Shown piece after piece: positions 20,682-32,560 of a DNA stretch of 62,806 bases (its first letter is position 1; each line of letters opens with the position of its first letter). A program made the translations under genes and the position numbers. Under the pieces are notes generated by a model that was not told where the DNA came from, ran no database searches, and was given only the letters and a program-made list of their open reading frames with translations. Source of the DNA: Perkinsus olseni (Eukaryota > Perkinsozoa > Perkinsida); contig JABANN010000141.1 of NCBI GenBank assembly GCA_013115125.1, positions 1-62,806 of the forward strand. The letters run 5' to 3'.

Positions 20682-22456
20682 TTAAAGGGTGGACACGGAT
20701 AAATTCACCTCCTCCATTTCCTTAGCCTCCTTGACGCGCTCCAACCTTCTCAGACGATCTTCCTTTGATTGCATTCCTAAGACCAACTGAATGTATTCAC
20801 ATGTTGTATCAATCAGCCGACCCCACCTCGCTGGTACAGCATAAGATGCCGCGATGGTCTGCTAATCCTTTGCCCTGGCTTCGTGAAGTAGTCCATGCGT
20901 TCCGATCCACCGAAGGAAACAGGCGATATCTCTTCAGCGACCGAATTTCTGTTGGGCTCGTCTCCGCCTCGTGAGACGCCACTCTTTCGAGGCGTAGACC
21001 TTTGACAACCGACCTGGCATCGTCTACGATGGCACTCCTACTTCCAGTTCATTCTTGGACTGGCCGAAACGGCTCTTCCAGCACCAGCTGCTGACGGGCC
21101 GTTGGAGACGAACCGTCTAGGGGCTCTTTGGTCGAACGGAGGAGCCTGACTACCATCGATGCAAAAGCAAAGGAAGGTAATGAATGATATCACTGCGGGA
21201 GGCTGCAGCAAAACACCATCATTGCCACCATCAAGCAGCCCATCTTCCTCCTCTAGCTTCTCGTATTGCATGCCCCCGGTACTGCTACTACTGCTGTCAT
21301 ATCCCGTGTCCCCTTTCGACCGGAAGGATGATACTCTCCTTCGCCGGTTCCCCGCCTTTCGCCTAGTAGGCGACGTAAAACCTACGGAGACGCGTCGACC
21401 AGCATCGATTGCATGGCCTCTACGCTTCGTTGGGGAAGAGTCCCCGGCTCCTGGCATGGTAGAAGAGGTGAGAGCAATGGTCGAGGGAGAAGACGATGAG
21501 GCCGAAGACCGAAGACTTCTGCGGCGTCGTGATCGGCTTGCAAGGGGGCTAGTGGTAGTCTCTACAACAGCGGACACTGATGCAATTGTCGACTCATTCG
21601 CGGACCAGGTGGTTCCGTCTCGACGTCCGCAATGCCTCCATGAGTTGAGTCAATGGTTTTCATCCGCTCTTTAGCCCTCGGCGTCTCCATCAACAACTTC
21701 AATGCTTCTATAAGACGTTCGCGTGGCCCAGACTGGCAGACCGACCTCTAACGATGAGGTCATCGGCGGCCTACCACGGTCTGTTGGGTCAAAGTCTTCT
21801 CCCCTCTCCCTTCGACAGCAAGACGCGCACAAGCTAGGAATCCGCATATATCGGACACACGAACCTGGCCGATGGGACGGCACTTCAGCTTTTCATCGCT
21901 TCCGATTGAATAAGACCAGAGGCGTGAGTGTGAGCCAAGGAAGAGTGAATGGAAGGGTGTCGTTACTACCTCCTCCTCCCCAGTTGGATCAAATGTCATG
22001 ACCCGTCTAGGGGAGGAGTTCCTCCTCTTCCTGTCTGGTAGCGCTGCTGTCTCCTGTTGTGTTGGCTGAAGGAGCATCCTTGACCTAGCAGAAGGCATCA
22101 AGTGTGCTGTCTGAATGGCCCCAGTGTGTGCACATCTCCCTGACCACCATCCCCTCAACCTCATAGTCCTTCCCAGTACCTTTAGCATTCAATACCCCTA
22201 CCTGAAGTAATAGCTGTAGTAATAACATAACAGAGTTACTACAGCTGAGAGGAAGTGATGAAGATGACGTAGTAGGATAGTAGCCGGACAGGAGGATGGC
22301 ACCAGCAGATGGGCACAGGCCCGGAGGGACGTACGCTCCAACGCCCCTGAAGTAGAGTACTACCGATGATGATGAACATACTGGCAGAAGTCTCTCAACG
22401 GAGGTACTACGTGAGAGCTCCTTAACCTCGGGGTCTTCACCTTCTGTACCCTCCAT
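20682..22456 (-). CDS. Hypothetical low-complexity protein, many short introns
   Basis: Starts at the ATG at 22456 (MEGTEGEDPEVKELSRSTSV). Segments readable on the minus strand: MEGMVVREM-type N-terminus; PTQQETAALPDRKRRNSSPR then VMTFDPTGEEEVV; LIEALKLLMETPRAKERMKT; an Arg/Ser-rich stretch (SRSRRRRSLRSSASSSSPST); SVGFTSPTRRKAGNRRRRVS; LEEEDGLLDGGNDG. The C-terminus is SKEDRLRRLERVKEAKEMEE, stop 20682-20684. Introns include a 49-nt one near 22070-22120, a 48-nt one near 21127-21174 and a 40-nt one near 20795-20834; two very short ones (28-29 nt) are needed if the model is right. Arg/Ser and Lys-rich parts suggest a nuclear or RNA-linked role, but no domain supports this. Its start lies 177 bp from the divergent CCT1 start. 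Confidence 0.5.
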
Positions 22457-22633
22457 GCGAACGCCGCTCGAGGCTTTGAGGCGGCATTCACCATTTTGTC
22501 TTGCACTCTCGCCAACTCTTACCTTTTCTCAACGGCTAAGTCAACGGTTTTTGAGAAGTCCCTCCTGCACCCTATAGGATTCCTTTCCAGCCTTCTCGGT
22601 TTTGTCGTTCTCCATCTACCTCCTCCTTCTCTG

Positions 22634-24852
22634 ATGTCCTCTCCCTTAAGTGTTGACGGAGCTCGTGTGCATGGACAGGAGGTTCGGAATGCCAACGTTA
22701 CAGCTGTCGTAATAACAATAGGATGGTGGCTTGCTGCTGCTGCCTAAGCCACGGCCTCCCTCTGCTGTCTTAGGTTGCTGTTGCTAATATTTTGAAATCA
22801 TCGTTGGGCCCTCAAGGACTTGATAAGATGTTAGTTGATGACATTGGTGATGTCACTGTCACTAACGATGGTGCTACTATCATGAGGAAGCTTGAAGTGC
22901 AGCATCCCGCCGCTAAGGTACACGACGATGATACACTTGGAGGTGTCACAATGTTCGTGATGATCAGGTACTCCAACAACTATCCAATCTACAAGATCAA
23001 GAGGTCGGTGATGGTACCACTTCTGTTGTACTTGTTGCCGCTGAACTTTTAAAGAAAGCTAATGAGCTCATCAAGGGAGGTATTCATGCCACTAACATCA
23101 TACAGGTAGGGGGCAACTCATTTGCAGTGCAAATCTAGAGTCGCTATGGTCACAGGGTTATCGGGCTGCTATGAAGGAGTGTGTTAAGTTCGTACCGCAC
23201 GCACTGGGTGTCAAGACTAAGACACTTGACGAGCAAGTACTCGTCAACATCGCTAAGACCAGTCTTAGTTCTAAATTCATCGGTAATACTGCCACTAAGG
23301 AACGTACGCGTAGTATGGGCCCTCCAGGCACCGACGCTGAGTTTGCAAGGCTCGTTGTTGAAGCTATCAAGTCTGTTAGAGTAACAGGATTTGATGGAAA
23401 AGATAAGTACCCTGTTGGACAAGTGAATGTGTTGAAGTCCCACGGGAAGGGCCTCACCGAGTCCAGGCTGATCAAGAATGGTTATGCCATTGCCCTTGGG
23501 AGGGCTGCCCAGGGTATGCCCACCAGAGTGGAGAACGCCCGTATTGCTTTGCTGGACTTCGATCTGAGAAAGGCTAGGATGGGACTTGGCGTTAAGATAC
23601 AGGTAACCTCGCGATGCTAGATAGTCACGATAGCATTGCCCATTGCCAGATTACTGACCCAGCTGAGCTCGAGAAGGTTCGTCAGAATGAGATGGATATC
23701 ACCAAGACCCGCATTGAGAAGATACTCTCCAAGGGTGTTAATGTCATCCTTACAAGCGGTGGATTGGACGATTTCTCGATGAAGTATCTCATCGACCGTA
23801 AAGTGATGGGCGTGAGGAGAGTCCCTAAGAAGGACATGAAGAGGATTGCTAAGGCAATGATAGCTGCTTGATAGGAGTCCTTCATCCTCCCATCTCAGGC
23901 AACTGGAGCTAAGCCATTGCTCACATTAACGGCTACTGACCAGTGGGACGAGGAGGGTATCGATGATTCTGCCATCGGCAAGGCTGATCTTGTAATGCTG
24001 TCGTGACTGATAAGCGGTTGGTCATACCATCATCATCAGGTCCATGAGGAGCGTGTCGGGGACAATGACTTCGTATTCATCACCAACAATGACGATAGTC
24101 AGTATCAGGGCAAGAGCTCGACCCTCCTCCTTCGAGGGGCATCCGACTTCGTCTTGGACGAGGTAATAACTACGTCTTGTATTGCAGTCTATAAGCGCTA
24201 TTATTTAGGCGGAGCGAAGCGTTCATGATGCTCTGTGCGCCACCTCCCGAGCGTTAGAGTCCGGCAGTGTAGGAAGCCTGCATCAGCACTCCCTCAACAT
24301 GTTGCTGGTCATCAGGTCGTTGGTGGCGGTGGATGCGTCGAGGCATCCGTATCACTACACCTGGAGGAGTTTGCTACCTCTCATCGTGGAAGGGAGCAAA
24401 TGGCTATTCTAGCCTTCGCTGAGGTGCTTTCGGACTCATGATGGCAAATGATGGTACTTGCTCCTGGTCAGGCATTGATGACTATTCCGAAGACCCTTGC
24501 CCTCAACGCTGCCCTCCCTGACGTGCCTGCACTTGTTGCTGAGCTGCGTGTTGCGCATACTCGTGGCGATGCGACGGCCGGTCTTGACCTCTCTAAGGGA
24601 GAGGTTACTGATGCCGTATCGCAGGGCGTAAGATGGGGCTGTGGTGTCGTCTCCTCTCGATTATCCTCCTATCAGATACTTGAGCCGATGGTGTCTAAGC
24701 TAAAGTCCATAAAATTCGCAACTGAGGCTGCCATCACCATCCTCAGGATTGATGATCTCGTTAAAGTTGTATGTTCATGATCCACTGAACCTCCGCTTAC
24801 ACGTGTATGTCAGGCCCCTGAGCAGTCCCCTCAGGATCCCCGTATGGGTTAG
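22634..24852 (+). CDS. CCT1: T-complex protein 1 subunit alpha (CCT1), complete
   Basis: Twelve exons give 557 residues, close to the usual length of about 556. Exons: 22634-22705, 22774-22917, 22968-23105, 23156-23602, 23650-23853, 23899-23991, 24040-24162, 24209-24268, 24316-24423, 24472-24627, 24676-24765 and 24814-24852. The N-terminus ([12 protein letters not shown]) and [19 protein letters not shown] are typical of the alpha subunit. The chaperonin ATPase motif GDGTT is in the third exon, and [10 protein letters not shown] and [16 protein letters not shown] follow. CCT folds actin and tubulin in the cytosol as an eight-subunit double ring. Introns are 45-50 nt except the first (68). Intron 23854-23898 has a GC donor. 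The start lies 177 bp from a divergent gene; centrin follows 269 bp downstream. Confidence 0.97.
23854..23898 (+). other. GC-AG intron in CCT1
   Basis: The reading frame must pass from ...KRIAK to [10 protein letters not shown], which requires splicing AAG|GCAATG to CTCAG|GCAACT. The donor is GC, not GT. The 45-nt segment contains in-frame stops, so it must be removed. All other CCT1 introns are GT-AG. Confidence 0.85.
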
Positions 24853-25121
24853 ACTGCTGGCAGCAGCTCCTTATGGAGTCTGCCTACAGATGATCTCAGA
24901 AGTCTGCTGCAACGTCGTCATCATGAGCCCAAATACCATCACTACAACTACCATCACGATTTCCTTCCATTATCATTGTGCACACACCGCTGAAGTGGAC
25001 ATTAGTGGCTGCTGCTGCTTTGATGAGATTCTCGACTATCAATGGCTTTGAGTGAATAATCAGGTTGGGGGGGCATCGGGTGTATCAGAGTGTCTCTAGT
25101 AATAACTACCACCACTTCAAT

Positions 25122-25854
<733 letters not shown>

Positions 25855-26473
25855 TCCAACGAGTATCATCCACCATCATCACCACGGTGGAGTTTCAGTG
25901 ACTGTATTAACATTGGTGAGTAGCCGTATCATCCATATCATCAACCGGCCCTATTGTGCTGGCCTCTCTGTGTAAAATGGTGATGCATCACAAGAAGTAC
26001 CTCAGCATTATAGTAGTATATCTTTGATGGTACATCAATTAGTAACGGTCTCGAAGCTTCGTTACTGTTGTGTTGAAAAAAGTTGTAGATGACGTCGTGG
26101 CCGCCAATGCATGGCGGGGGGTTGTTTGCATGCTTACTTCCAGTGGAGAATGTCGCCCCGGTAAATTGCTTCGTAGCATATTTATACGGAAATGGTGTAG
26201 AGCGCGAAAGCTAGTGCCAGCAGGACTGGACGCGGATTGAACTGACTATGTTGGTCATAAAACAATTACGAAACGCAACTCGGTTTACTAATTACCAAGC
26301 ACATGCTTCATCGATTGAAGCTCGAGACCCCAACACACTTTCAGCTTTCAGGAACGTTACCAACTAGCGGACACGACATACTACTGTAGCGTATTACATG
26401 GTACCCAAAGAGTCAATGGCACTTGACAAACGCAACACGATAAGAAGTAGATGACAGCATCAGTTGCATGGCC
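25855..26473. other. Convergent intergenic region, no gene seen
   Basis: About 620 bp between the stop codons of centrin (plus) and the WDR54-like gene (minus). I see no long reading frame, tRNA or repeat; it should hold the 3' ends of both transcripts. Confidence 0.6.
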
Positions 26474-28010
26474 TCACACCATCGAGTACAGAGTATCAGA
26501 ATCGTAACCTAGGACTAGTAGACCATCATCACCACCGTCATCGTCAGACGGAGGAAAAAATCCATGACCAAAGCAGACCCCTGTTAACATCCTCTGAGCT
26601 ACTTGTGTCGATCCGATGAGGTGGGGTGTCTGATGAAGTGGGAACACCACCGATATCACAGAAAGGCCCCTCACCCCGAAGGAGTTGTCCAACTCTTTGT
26701 CACGATCGACCCTCCAAAGGTTCAAGATAGTATCCTCCGATATTGTTGCCACTAGATGCTGAGGGCAGACCGTCGAGGAAACGGCCGCTAGGGCCCTACT
26801 TTCGCCTCATGAACAGCCATGCCCGTTATGGATCGGCCATGCGCTGATATCTCAAACTAAAGGGCATCACATCACGATCGCTATCTAGTGATGACATTAC
26901 CCTCAATTGCCAATCCGCTGCAGCATCGAAGATCCGCAGTTTTCCATCGCCATGAGCAGCAATGAGGCAGTTGGGGGTGGGGCATCCACAACTGATAATA
27001 CCGGGATGGTGAAGGAAGGAGGGCAACCAATGTCACCTTATAACCGGGGCCTCCGCGTTGCCGCAGGGGGTATTGATGGAGGCGACCTGAGCGGAGGGAT
27101 GCTTCAGATGTCAGTCGGCGATTGAGCAAACCTCTCTGCAGCTTGAAGGCCTCCACACTCGAAGAGATCCATTGGTATATCCGATGACACACATGCTCGG
27201 ACATTCTGCTGATATCACCTCCATCGAACACATAGCGGATACCCCCGGTGGGGTACCGACAGCTGGTCGTAACTGCTGAGCTGAGGGAGCTGAGCCCAAC
27301 TTATCGCCTTTGAAGGGGATAACCTAAGCAGGGTAATAGTGAAGAGAGAAGGGGTAGTCCGACCCTGCAGGAGCCATCACTAGCCCCAATTATTAGGTGA
27401 CCCTCATTAGTCTCCTCCGACGAGTCACCATGCATGCCAGTAACGACCGTCGATGCTGTGAAGTGTACCTGAGTTCGATGAGCATCTCACGACGGATAGT
27501 TGACGAATCGTCAATGACGATGATACTTCATCATCATCTCGAGCATGAACTGAAGGAGGTGGGATATAGCAGAGGGTCCTGCGAAGGTCATCCGTGTAGA
27601 TGTATGCTCCTGACATCATCATCATCCTGATGGTGCACACACAAATGAACCAGTATGCTCACCATCAGTTGATGTGATAACAAGTACAGTAGTAGTAGGG
27701 TGCTGGTGGTGGAGTGTATGGTACCTACCACCACCATCATACTTATGCTGCAGCTGCTGTCGTTGTGCTATACCTCATACTATTCACTCTACCCTTCAAT
27801 GTGGTACTGCCGACAACCCGGACCGCAGAGGCAGATCCCTCTAGGAGATGCTGATGAATGGTGTAGCCCCGGCGAAGGCAGCAGGTGGCAGGCTCTTACG
27901 ATATGATGTCCATCATCAGCAACATAGGCCACTCTGCTGCTGCTGCGAGGCAGCCGGTCTACACTTCCCTCCGTCGCAGCAGTGGCTATAGTGAGGTTAT
28001 TGTAGATCAT
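26474..28010 (-). CDS. WD40-repeat protein, WDR54-like
   Basis: The minus strand reads as a WD40 protein with short introns. The N-terminus MIYNNLTIATAATEGS, with RVAYVADDGHHI, resembles the NNLSVL...GVVHG start of WDR54. Blades follow: HLIIGASDGSCRVIPFKGD; CPSMCVIGYTNGSLRVWRPS; CLIAAHGDGKLRIFDAAADW; ISAHGRSITGMAVHEAK joined over a 41-nt intron to HLVATISEDTILNLWRVDRD. The last part has GSTQVAQRMLTGVCF and ends LVLGYDSDTLYSMV, where WDR54 ends FAVTGYDLAEIRIFSSV. The start ATG at 28010 is likely; the second quarter (about 27480-27790) is poorly resolved. The function of WDR54 is not settled; the protein should be a seven-bladed scaffold. Confidence 0.78.
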
Positions 28011-28306
28011 AGCAGGACTAGTGAGGGGAGAGTGCCACTATCGATGAGAATAGAGGTGACTCACTATAGGAAGAACGAGTCTCCATCACTGTTGGCCCCT
28101 TCTATCTTATGTTCGATTGGGTGCCTGCTGAAGTACTCGGTAGGAGGAGGAGGAGGGCGGCTTGCCATGATACCCCTGATAAAGGGCACCCTATTAGCTA
28201 CTGATATGACACAACCAGAATTGTAATGCAGGAAATGGTTACTAAGTATATCATAGGATTGCATAGGACAGTAAAGGGAAGAAAGCGTGATGATAGCCAG
28301 CAGCAA

Positions 28307-29680
28307 CTAGGATAGGGTAGATGGCCTCTTCTTACCGTCACCCTTACGGTGGGTCACATCATCGCTGCTACTGTTACTAGCTCCACCGGTTATTACATCA
28401 GGACCACTAGACTCTGTTGTGAAGGAGGACTCCCCTAGCTCGAGCATCTCCTCTTCCTCCTCCTCATCATCAGATCTCGACCCATCAGAGCATGATTGAT
28501 AACAATTACTCTCATTAGCCGATAAGTACCTTTCATCATCATCTGATAGTATCATACCAGATGTCCGCCGACTCGTCCCACTATATGACGATGATGATGT
28601 GGATGCTCTTACCCTCCCTCTGGGGGACTCATCCGGAGGCTCCTCTACTACCATCGTTGGCATAGTAGCGCCAGAGTTAGATGAGTTGTTGTCGTTGCTG
28701 ACCTCAGTGATCTGCGGACCCTCCTCAACGTCCACAGCTGGGGGTGCATCAAAAGATACCCTCCTGACTGTGCTCTCACTCGCCTGTACCCCGTCACCCG
28801 TAGTAGTGACGACGGCCTCCTTTCGGAACTCTTGATGGACTTCCCCTTCTCTTCGGTAATAATCATAGTACCCAATAAGGTCCAAGGATGAGGATGCCCC
28901 CACCACTGCAGCAGCAGCAGCAGCAGCAGCAGCGGAGGATGATGATGGTGATTCATCTCGAGAGGAGCTGACCAACGACGAACTCCACGATGACGATGGG
29001 GACGATGATAGTGAGGAAGGAGATGGACCATCAAAGCCTCCGAAGGTAGTATTATCTTCATCATCATAAATATTATATTTAACATGATCACCACCATCCT
29101 GGCCACCTAGCTGTCTGAACCCGCGCTGGGTTTGTTTCCTGTGATGTCGTTTAACTCTGCTTCGATCTATCTTCGCGGCCGCTGACTTTATCACAGGTTT
29201 TGCCTTCCCTATCACCGTAGCTGCCATACCACCACCTGCCCGTGCTGCTGCCTTTGATCGGCCTCTCAGCCTATCCCACCAGCTACTACTGCCAGCTGCC
29301 CTAGGACTGCTGCTGCTGCCTGCAGTACTGCCCAACTCTAAGTCCTTCATCTCTACTGCTGCTGCAGGGGCGTTGAACACTCCGTCTCTATGGAAGAGCT
29401 TAAAGAGTATCTCCCGCTGCCTCACTCGAGGAGCAGTAGCACAGAAGAAGACAATACATGCTACCGGTACTACAGTAATGATGATCCAGGCACCGATGAG
29501 CTCAGCCCTATGATAACCATGGCGTTTGTGCTCGGGAGTCGGGGTAGGTACAACTGCGGCGGCCGGTGTATCGTCATCCAGATGCCGAATATTCAGACAT
29601 ACCCCCTGGCACAGCCGAAGACAGAGGAGAGTAATGAGTAGTATCTTATATTGTGGTGATAGATACGAGGGGCTACTCAT
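28307..29680 (-). CDS. Single-exon type I membrane protein with a long low-complexity cytoplasmic tail
   Basis: 457 residues in one open exon. The ATG at 29680 is chosen because it starts a signal peptide (MSSPSYLSPQYKILLITLLC, then LRLCQGVC) and because the open frame further upstream overlaps the 3' end of SGT1. A short ectodomain rich in Pro/Thr is followed by one transmembrane helix (AWIIITVVPVACIVFFCATA). The tail of some 330 residues has a basic part (KPVIKSAAAKIDRSRVKRHH), Ser-rich stretches, a run of nine Ala and acidic patches (DDEEEEEEMLELGE). No domain is recognised. The tail looks disordered and rich in possible phosphorylation sites, so an adaptor or trafficking role is possible but unproven. 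Confidence 0.68.
   Translation of the reverse strand: MSSPSYLSPQYKILLITLLCLRLCQGVCLNIRHLDDDTPAAAVVPTPTPEHKRHGYHRAELIGAWIIITVVPVACIVFFCATAPRVRQREILFKLFHRDGVFNAPAAAVEMKDLELGSTAGSSSSPRAAGSSSWWDRLRGRSKAAARAGGGMAATVIGKAKPVIKSAAAKIDRSRVKRHHRKQTQRGFRQLGGQDGGDHVKYNIYDDEDNTTFGGFDGPSPSSLSSSPSSSWSSSLVSSSRDESPSSSSAAAAAAAAAVVGASSSLDLIGYYDYYRREGEVHQEFRKEAVVTTTGDGVQASESTVRRVSFDAPPAVDVEEGPQITEVSNDNNSSNSGATMPTMVVEEPPDESPRGRVRASTSSSSYSGTSRRTSGMILSDDDERYLSANESNCYQSCSDGSRSDDEEEEEEMLELGESSFTTESSGPDVITGGASNSSSDDVTHRKGDGKKRPSTLS
28908..28933 (+). repeat. (GCA)n microsatellite coding poly-Ala
   Basis: A trinucleotide run inside the membrane-protein gene; on the minus strand it codes the run of nine Ala. Confidence 0.9.
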
Positions 29681-29930
29681 CAACGAGGGTGATGATAATT
29701 GAAAACTGCCAGAAGCGAAACCTTTCCTGGAATACATCAACACTGTGAACTCGACAAGATGTTCCAGAAATTTGGTATCGGGAAATTGGCACACACGCGA
29801 GAAAATAATAACAAAAAGCAACCCGTAGGGCACTAATCCACCCACTACCACTTCCGCCATTCCTGACCATCTGGGGCGTCCGGCCTGAGCGTTAACTGTT
29901 GTTGTTGTTGAGGCAGACCGCCCCTCAGTA

Positions 29931-30860
29931 CTACCTATCTTTGCCCTCATAATCAGCCTTACCAACTTCATCCCAGTTAGTAGACAATACAGTACCTTCG
30001 ACGAAGTATAGAAAAGGAGGGTAATGACTATCGCCTACCGCCAGAGGTCTGGAAGCTCTTCACCATTGCCCTCCTTGTGTCCTCATTAGCATCAGCGTAT
30101 ATTTGACGAAATAAAGCGTTCAATGCCGCCTGTGAGTGATGGTCCGAGTGCATAGGATAATCGGTGACTACATCGCCATTCTCCTTCTCTCCCTTCAGTT
30201 CCTCATCACACATCTTATCGATAGCTGACCAATCCCGGTGCACCTACAAGGCCTATCCGTAATCAGGAGCTATGATGTACCGAGGCCTACCTTAGACGAG
30301 GAGGGATAGCTGCTACTCTCACTAGCAGTAGTTGTATCCACTTTAGGAGCGCTAACTGGTGCCGACGATGCAGCATCGCGAAGTCCCTTAGGACTAGAGA
30401 CGCCCTTATCACAGCGAAGGGACGGCCTGTGTGAGGGATGTACTGCCCATGGGTAGTTGCTGGCAGTTATGATACCATTGTTGTGGTTGATTATCTCCTT
30501 TGGGTAGATGCAGTTCGACCTTGTACGGTGTTATCTCATACGTTGCCTTATCAGCCTTTATTGACCCCCACAGCTCCAAATCCAGTCGGTAGTGCTCGAC
30601 ACTAACCGATAAACACCTTACGGCTGCCCTCTACTAAGTGCATTACCTGCCCTTATCATCATGATTGATCGTTGCCTTCACTGACCTGAGTGACAGTAGT
30701 GGGTTGGTCATCACTGTGGTGCCCTATCCCTACACTACCTCTCACCGAAGTCTATATTTTCAATACCGGTAATCGGATCTACATCCTTTAACTTGATGGT
30801 GATGGTGACAGTATCAGCTGTCTGATACCAATCCAACTTTGATGGAGGAATGCTTGCCAT
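29931..30860 (-). CDS. SGT1: SGT1 homologue (CS and SGS domains, no TPR)
   Basis: The start ATG at 30860 gives [20 protein letters not shown], the opening of a CS (p23-like) domain. A later exon reads [18 protein letters not shown] and [10 protein letters not shown], the rest of the CS fold. The SGS domain has [20 protein letters not shown], then [21 protein letters not shown] 44-nt intron (29996-30039) joins FQTSGG to [19 protein letters not shown], the invariant SGT1 end; stop 29931-29933. The TPR domain of plant and animal SGT1 is absent, as in several protists. SGT1 is an Hsp90 co-chaperone that links it to SCF and kinetochore clients. The gene is divergent from sideroflexin, 112 bp away. 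Confidence 0.93.
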
Positions 30861-30972
30861 AACGAATACAAACGCACCTCCACTGCAACGATCCTGCTCT
30901 GTTGGGAAATCGATTAACATGACGAGCGCTGATTTGAAAAATTGCTTTTCGTAGTCTTATCGAGAAGATCTT
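30861..30972. promoter_or_regulatory. Shared intergenic region between SGT1 and sideroflexin
   Basis: Only 112 bp separate the two start codons, which face away from each other. It must hold both 5' leaders and both promoters. No TATA box or other known element stands out. Confidence 0.5.
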
Positions 30973-32375
30973 ATGACATCTAGCAGCACCGTAGGAGGTC
31001 CAGGAGCAGTGGGGGCTTATGTAAGTCGTTATAGACACTTCCTATCCCTCACCGATCCGAGGACTATGGCGCCAGGAACCTTCTTTGGGATGGTAGCACT
31101 CATTCACCATCTGCTCATTACCATCATCATCATAGTACTCAGACACTTGCCGAGGCTCGCAGCATAGTGGATGGTCAATCGACAGTCATAACAGCCAAGG
31201 ACAGGGCCTTGGCAAGGAGGATAGTACAGGCATCAGTCCATCCAGACACTGGTGAGGTAACGTAGATGTAGTATCCCTCCCCTACTCCTGATTACTGTAT
31301 CATAGACCATCCTACTACCACTACGCATGGCTGGGTTTGTATCCTTCGGCTCCTTACCGGTGATAGGGATGCTAACGCTGGCTGGATTCAGGAACAACCC
31401 CACACTTGGTAGGCCAGTGTTAAGATAAGCATCACCATTACCATTACAGGGACGGCCGTGTGGCAGTTTATCAATCAAAGCCACAATGCCTTATTCAACT
31501 ATGCCAATCGTAATGCTAGTGCAGAGGTCGGTTGTACTGATCCCAATATAATAAAGGAGGCGAAGCAACGCTTCATCATGGGGTATGTAGGAGCTGTATC
31601 GACCAGCATGGGCCTCGGTAGTAACGATAGTCAGCAGTCTTGGCCTAGCAAGTGTCAGGTCTACTTCTAAACAAATGCCTTGGACGTCTGGTAACCCCTA
31701 ATGCAGGGGCTTTCTTCAGAACTCTCATCCCCTTCCCTGCTGTCATGGGAGGCAATATTGCCTCTGGTAGTGGCAATGGCTGCTGTTGGTGTTGGCTATC
31801 CTCTTAGTATGCCTCAGTCCTCCTTATGAGGTGGCATGAGCTATCCGCTGGTGTAGCTGTGAAGAGGCCTACTGGCAATACTCAGGAGAGTATTCAATCT
31901 AGGGAGGCTGCTAAGAGGGCTGTTAAAGATACTATCATCACCCGGTACTATAACCATCCACTTTATAGCACAACCCTTCACATTATTATCAGTATTATAT
32001 TACCGATACCAGTACTACTACTTCCACCTCTACTCCACCGTGGTGTGTTGGTGCGTTTTTTGCCAACAGCAGGCCTACCAGGGACTAGAGCTAACATCAT
32101 AGGGATGTGTAAGCCGAGGTGGTGCTGAGTCCCCTACCCGTCTCTGATCAGCCGTCCTATCCATACTATGTTTTGCCTTTGCTCTACCAGCAGCAGTCGC
32201 GATGTTCCCTCAAGAGGGGACTATGAGGGTTGATGAGCTGGAGGAGGAGGTAATGGTTACCTTGATATTACGGTATGATAATGATGTCTATCAGGCTCGA
32301 GAGAAGGCCCTCTCCCACTGGGGTGCTTCCGGTGTAACTCCTTCTTCTACTGTGGTATACAATAAAGGTATCTGA
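30973..32375 (+). CDS. Sideroflexin family mitochondrial carrier
   Basis: The plus strand codes a full sideroflexin (SFXN/Mtc family). The start ATG at 30973 leads to YVSRYRHFLSLTDPRT, the family N-terminus. A 5' exon has LAEARSIVDGQ and ASVHPDTGE. Then follow ILLPLRMAGFVSFGSLPVIG; VWQFINQSHNALFNYANRNA (the family signature); IPFPAVMGGNIAS; LMRWHELSAGVAVKRP; ILPIPVLLLPPLL; FALPAAVAMFPQE; and the C-terminus STVVYNKGI. Sideroflexins sit in the mitochondrial inner membrane; SFXN1 and SFXN3 carry serine for one-carbon metabolism, but which substrate applies here cannot be read from sequence. At least six short introns are needed. It is followed 186 bp downstream by the globin gene on the same strand. 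Confidence 0.93.
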
Positions 32376-32560
32376 TAAGTCTCGACCCATCAGCTTACCC
32401 CCCCCCATGATGTAGCCCTTATGACTACTTTTGTGTCACTTGTGTTTCTATTGCCCTTTACTAGTGGGTCGAGTGGTAGTGTAAGTCAATTCGTGTCAGC
32501 TACCGCAGCGAGCCTGTCGCCGCCCCTGAACCCCTCTCCACTGTCGTACAGGTCTACCTA

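Noticed and set aside
21159-21674. 171-codon plus-strand frame
   Set aside because: Antisense to the Arg/Ser-rich exon of the minus-strand gene, whose introns splice in phase; low-complexity composition opens both strands.
30028-30243. SGT1 ending at the stop right after SFQTSGG
   Set aside because: Removing the intron 29996-30039 restores the invariant C-terminus [10 protein letters not shown], so the nearer stop is intronic.
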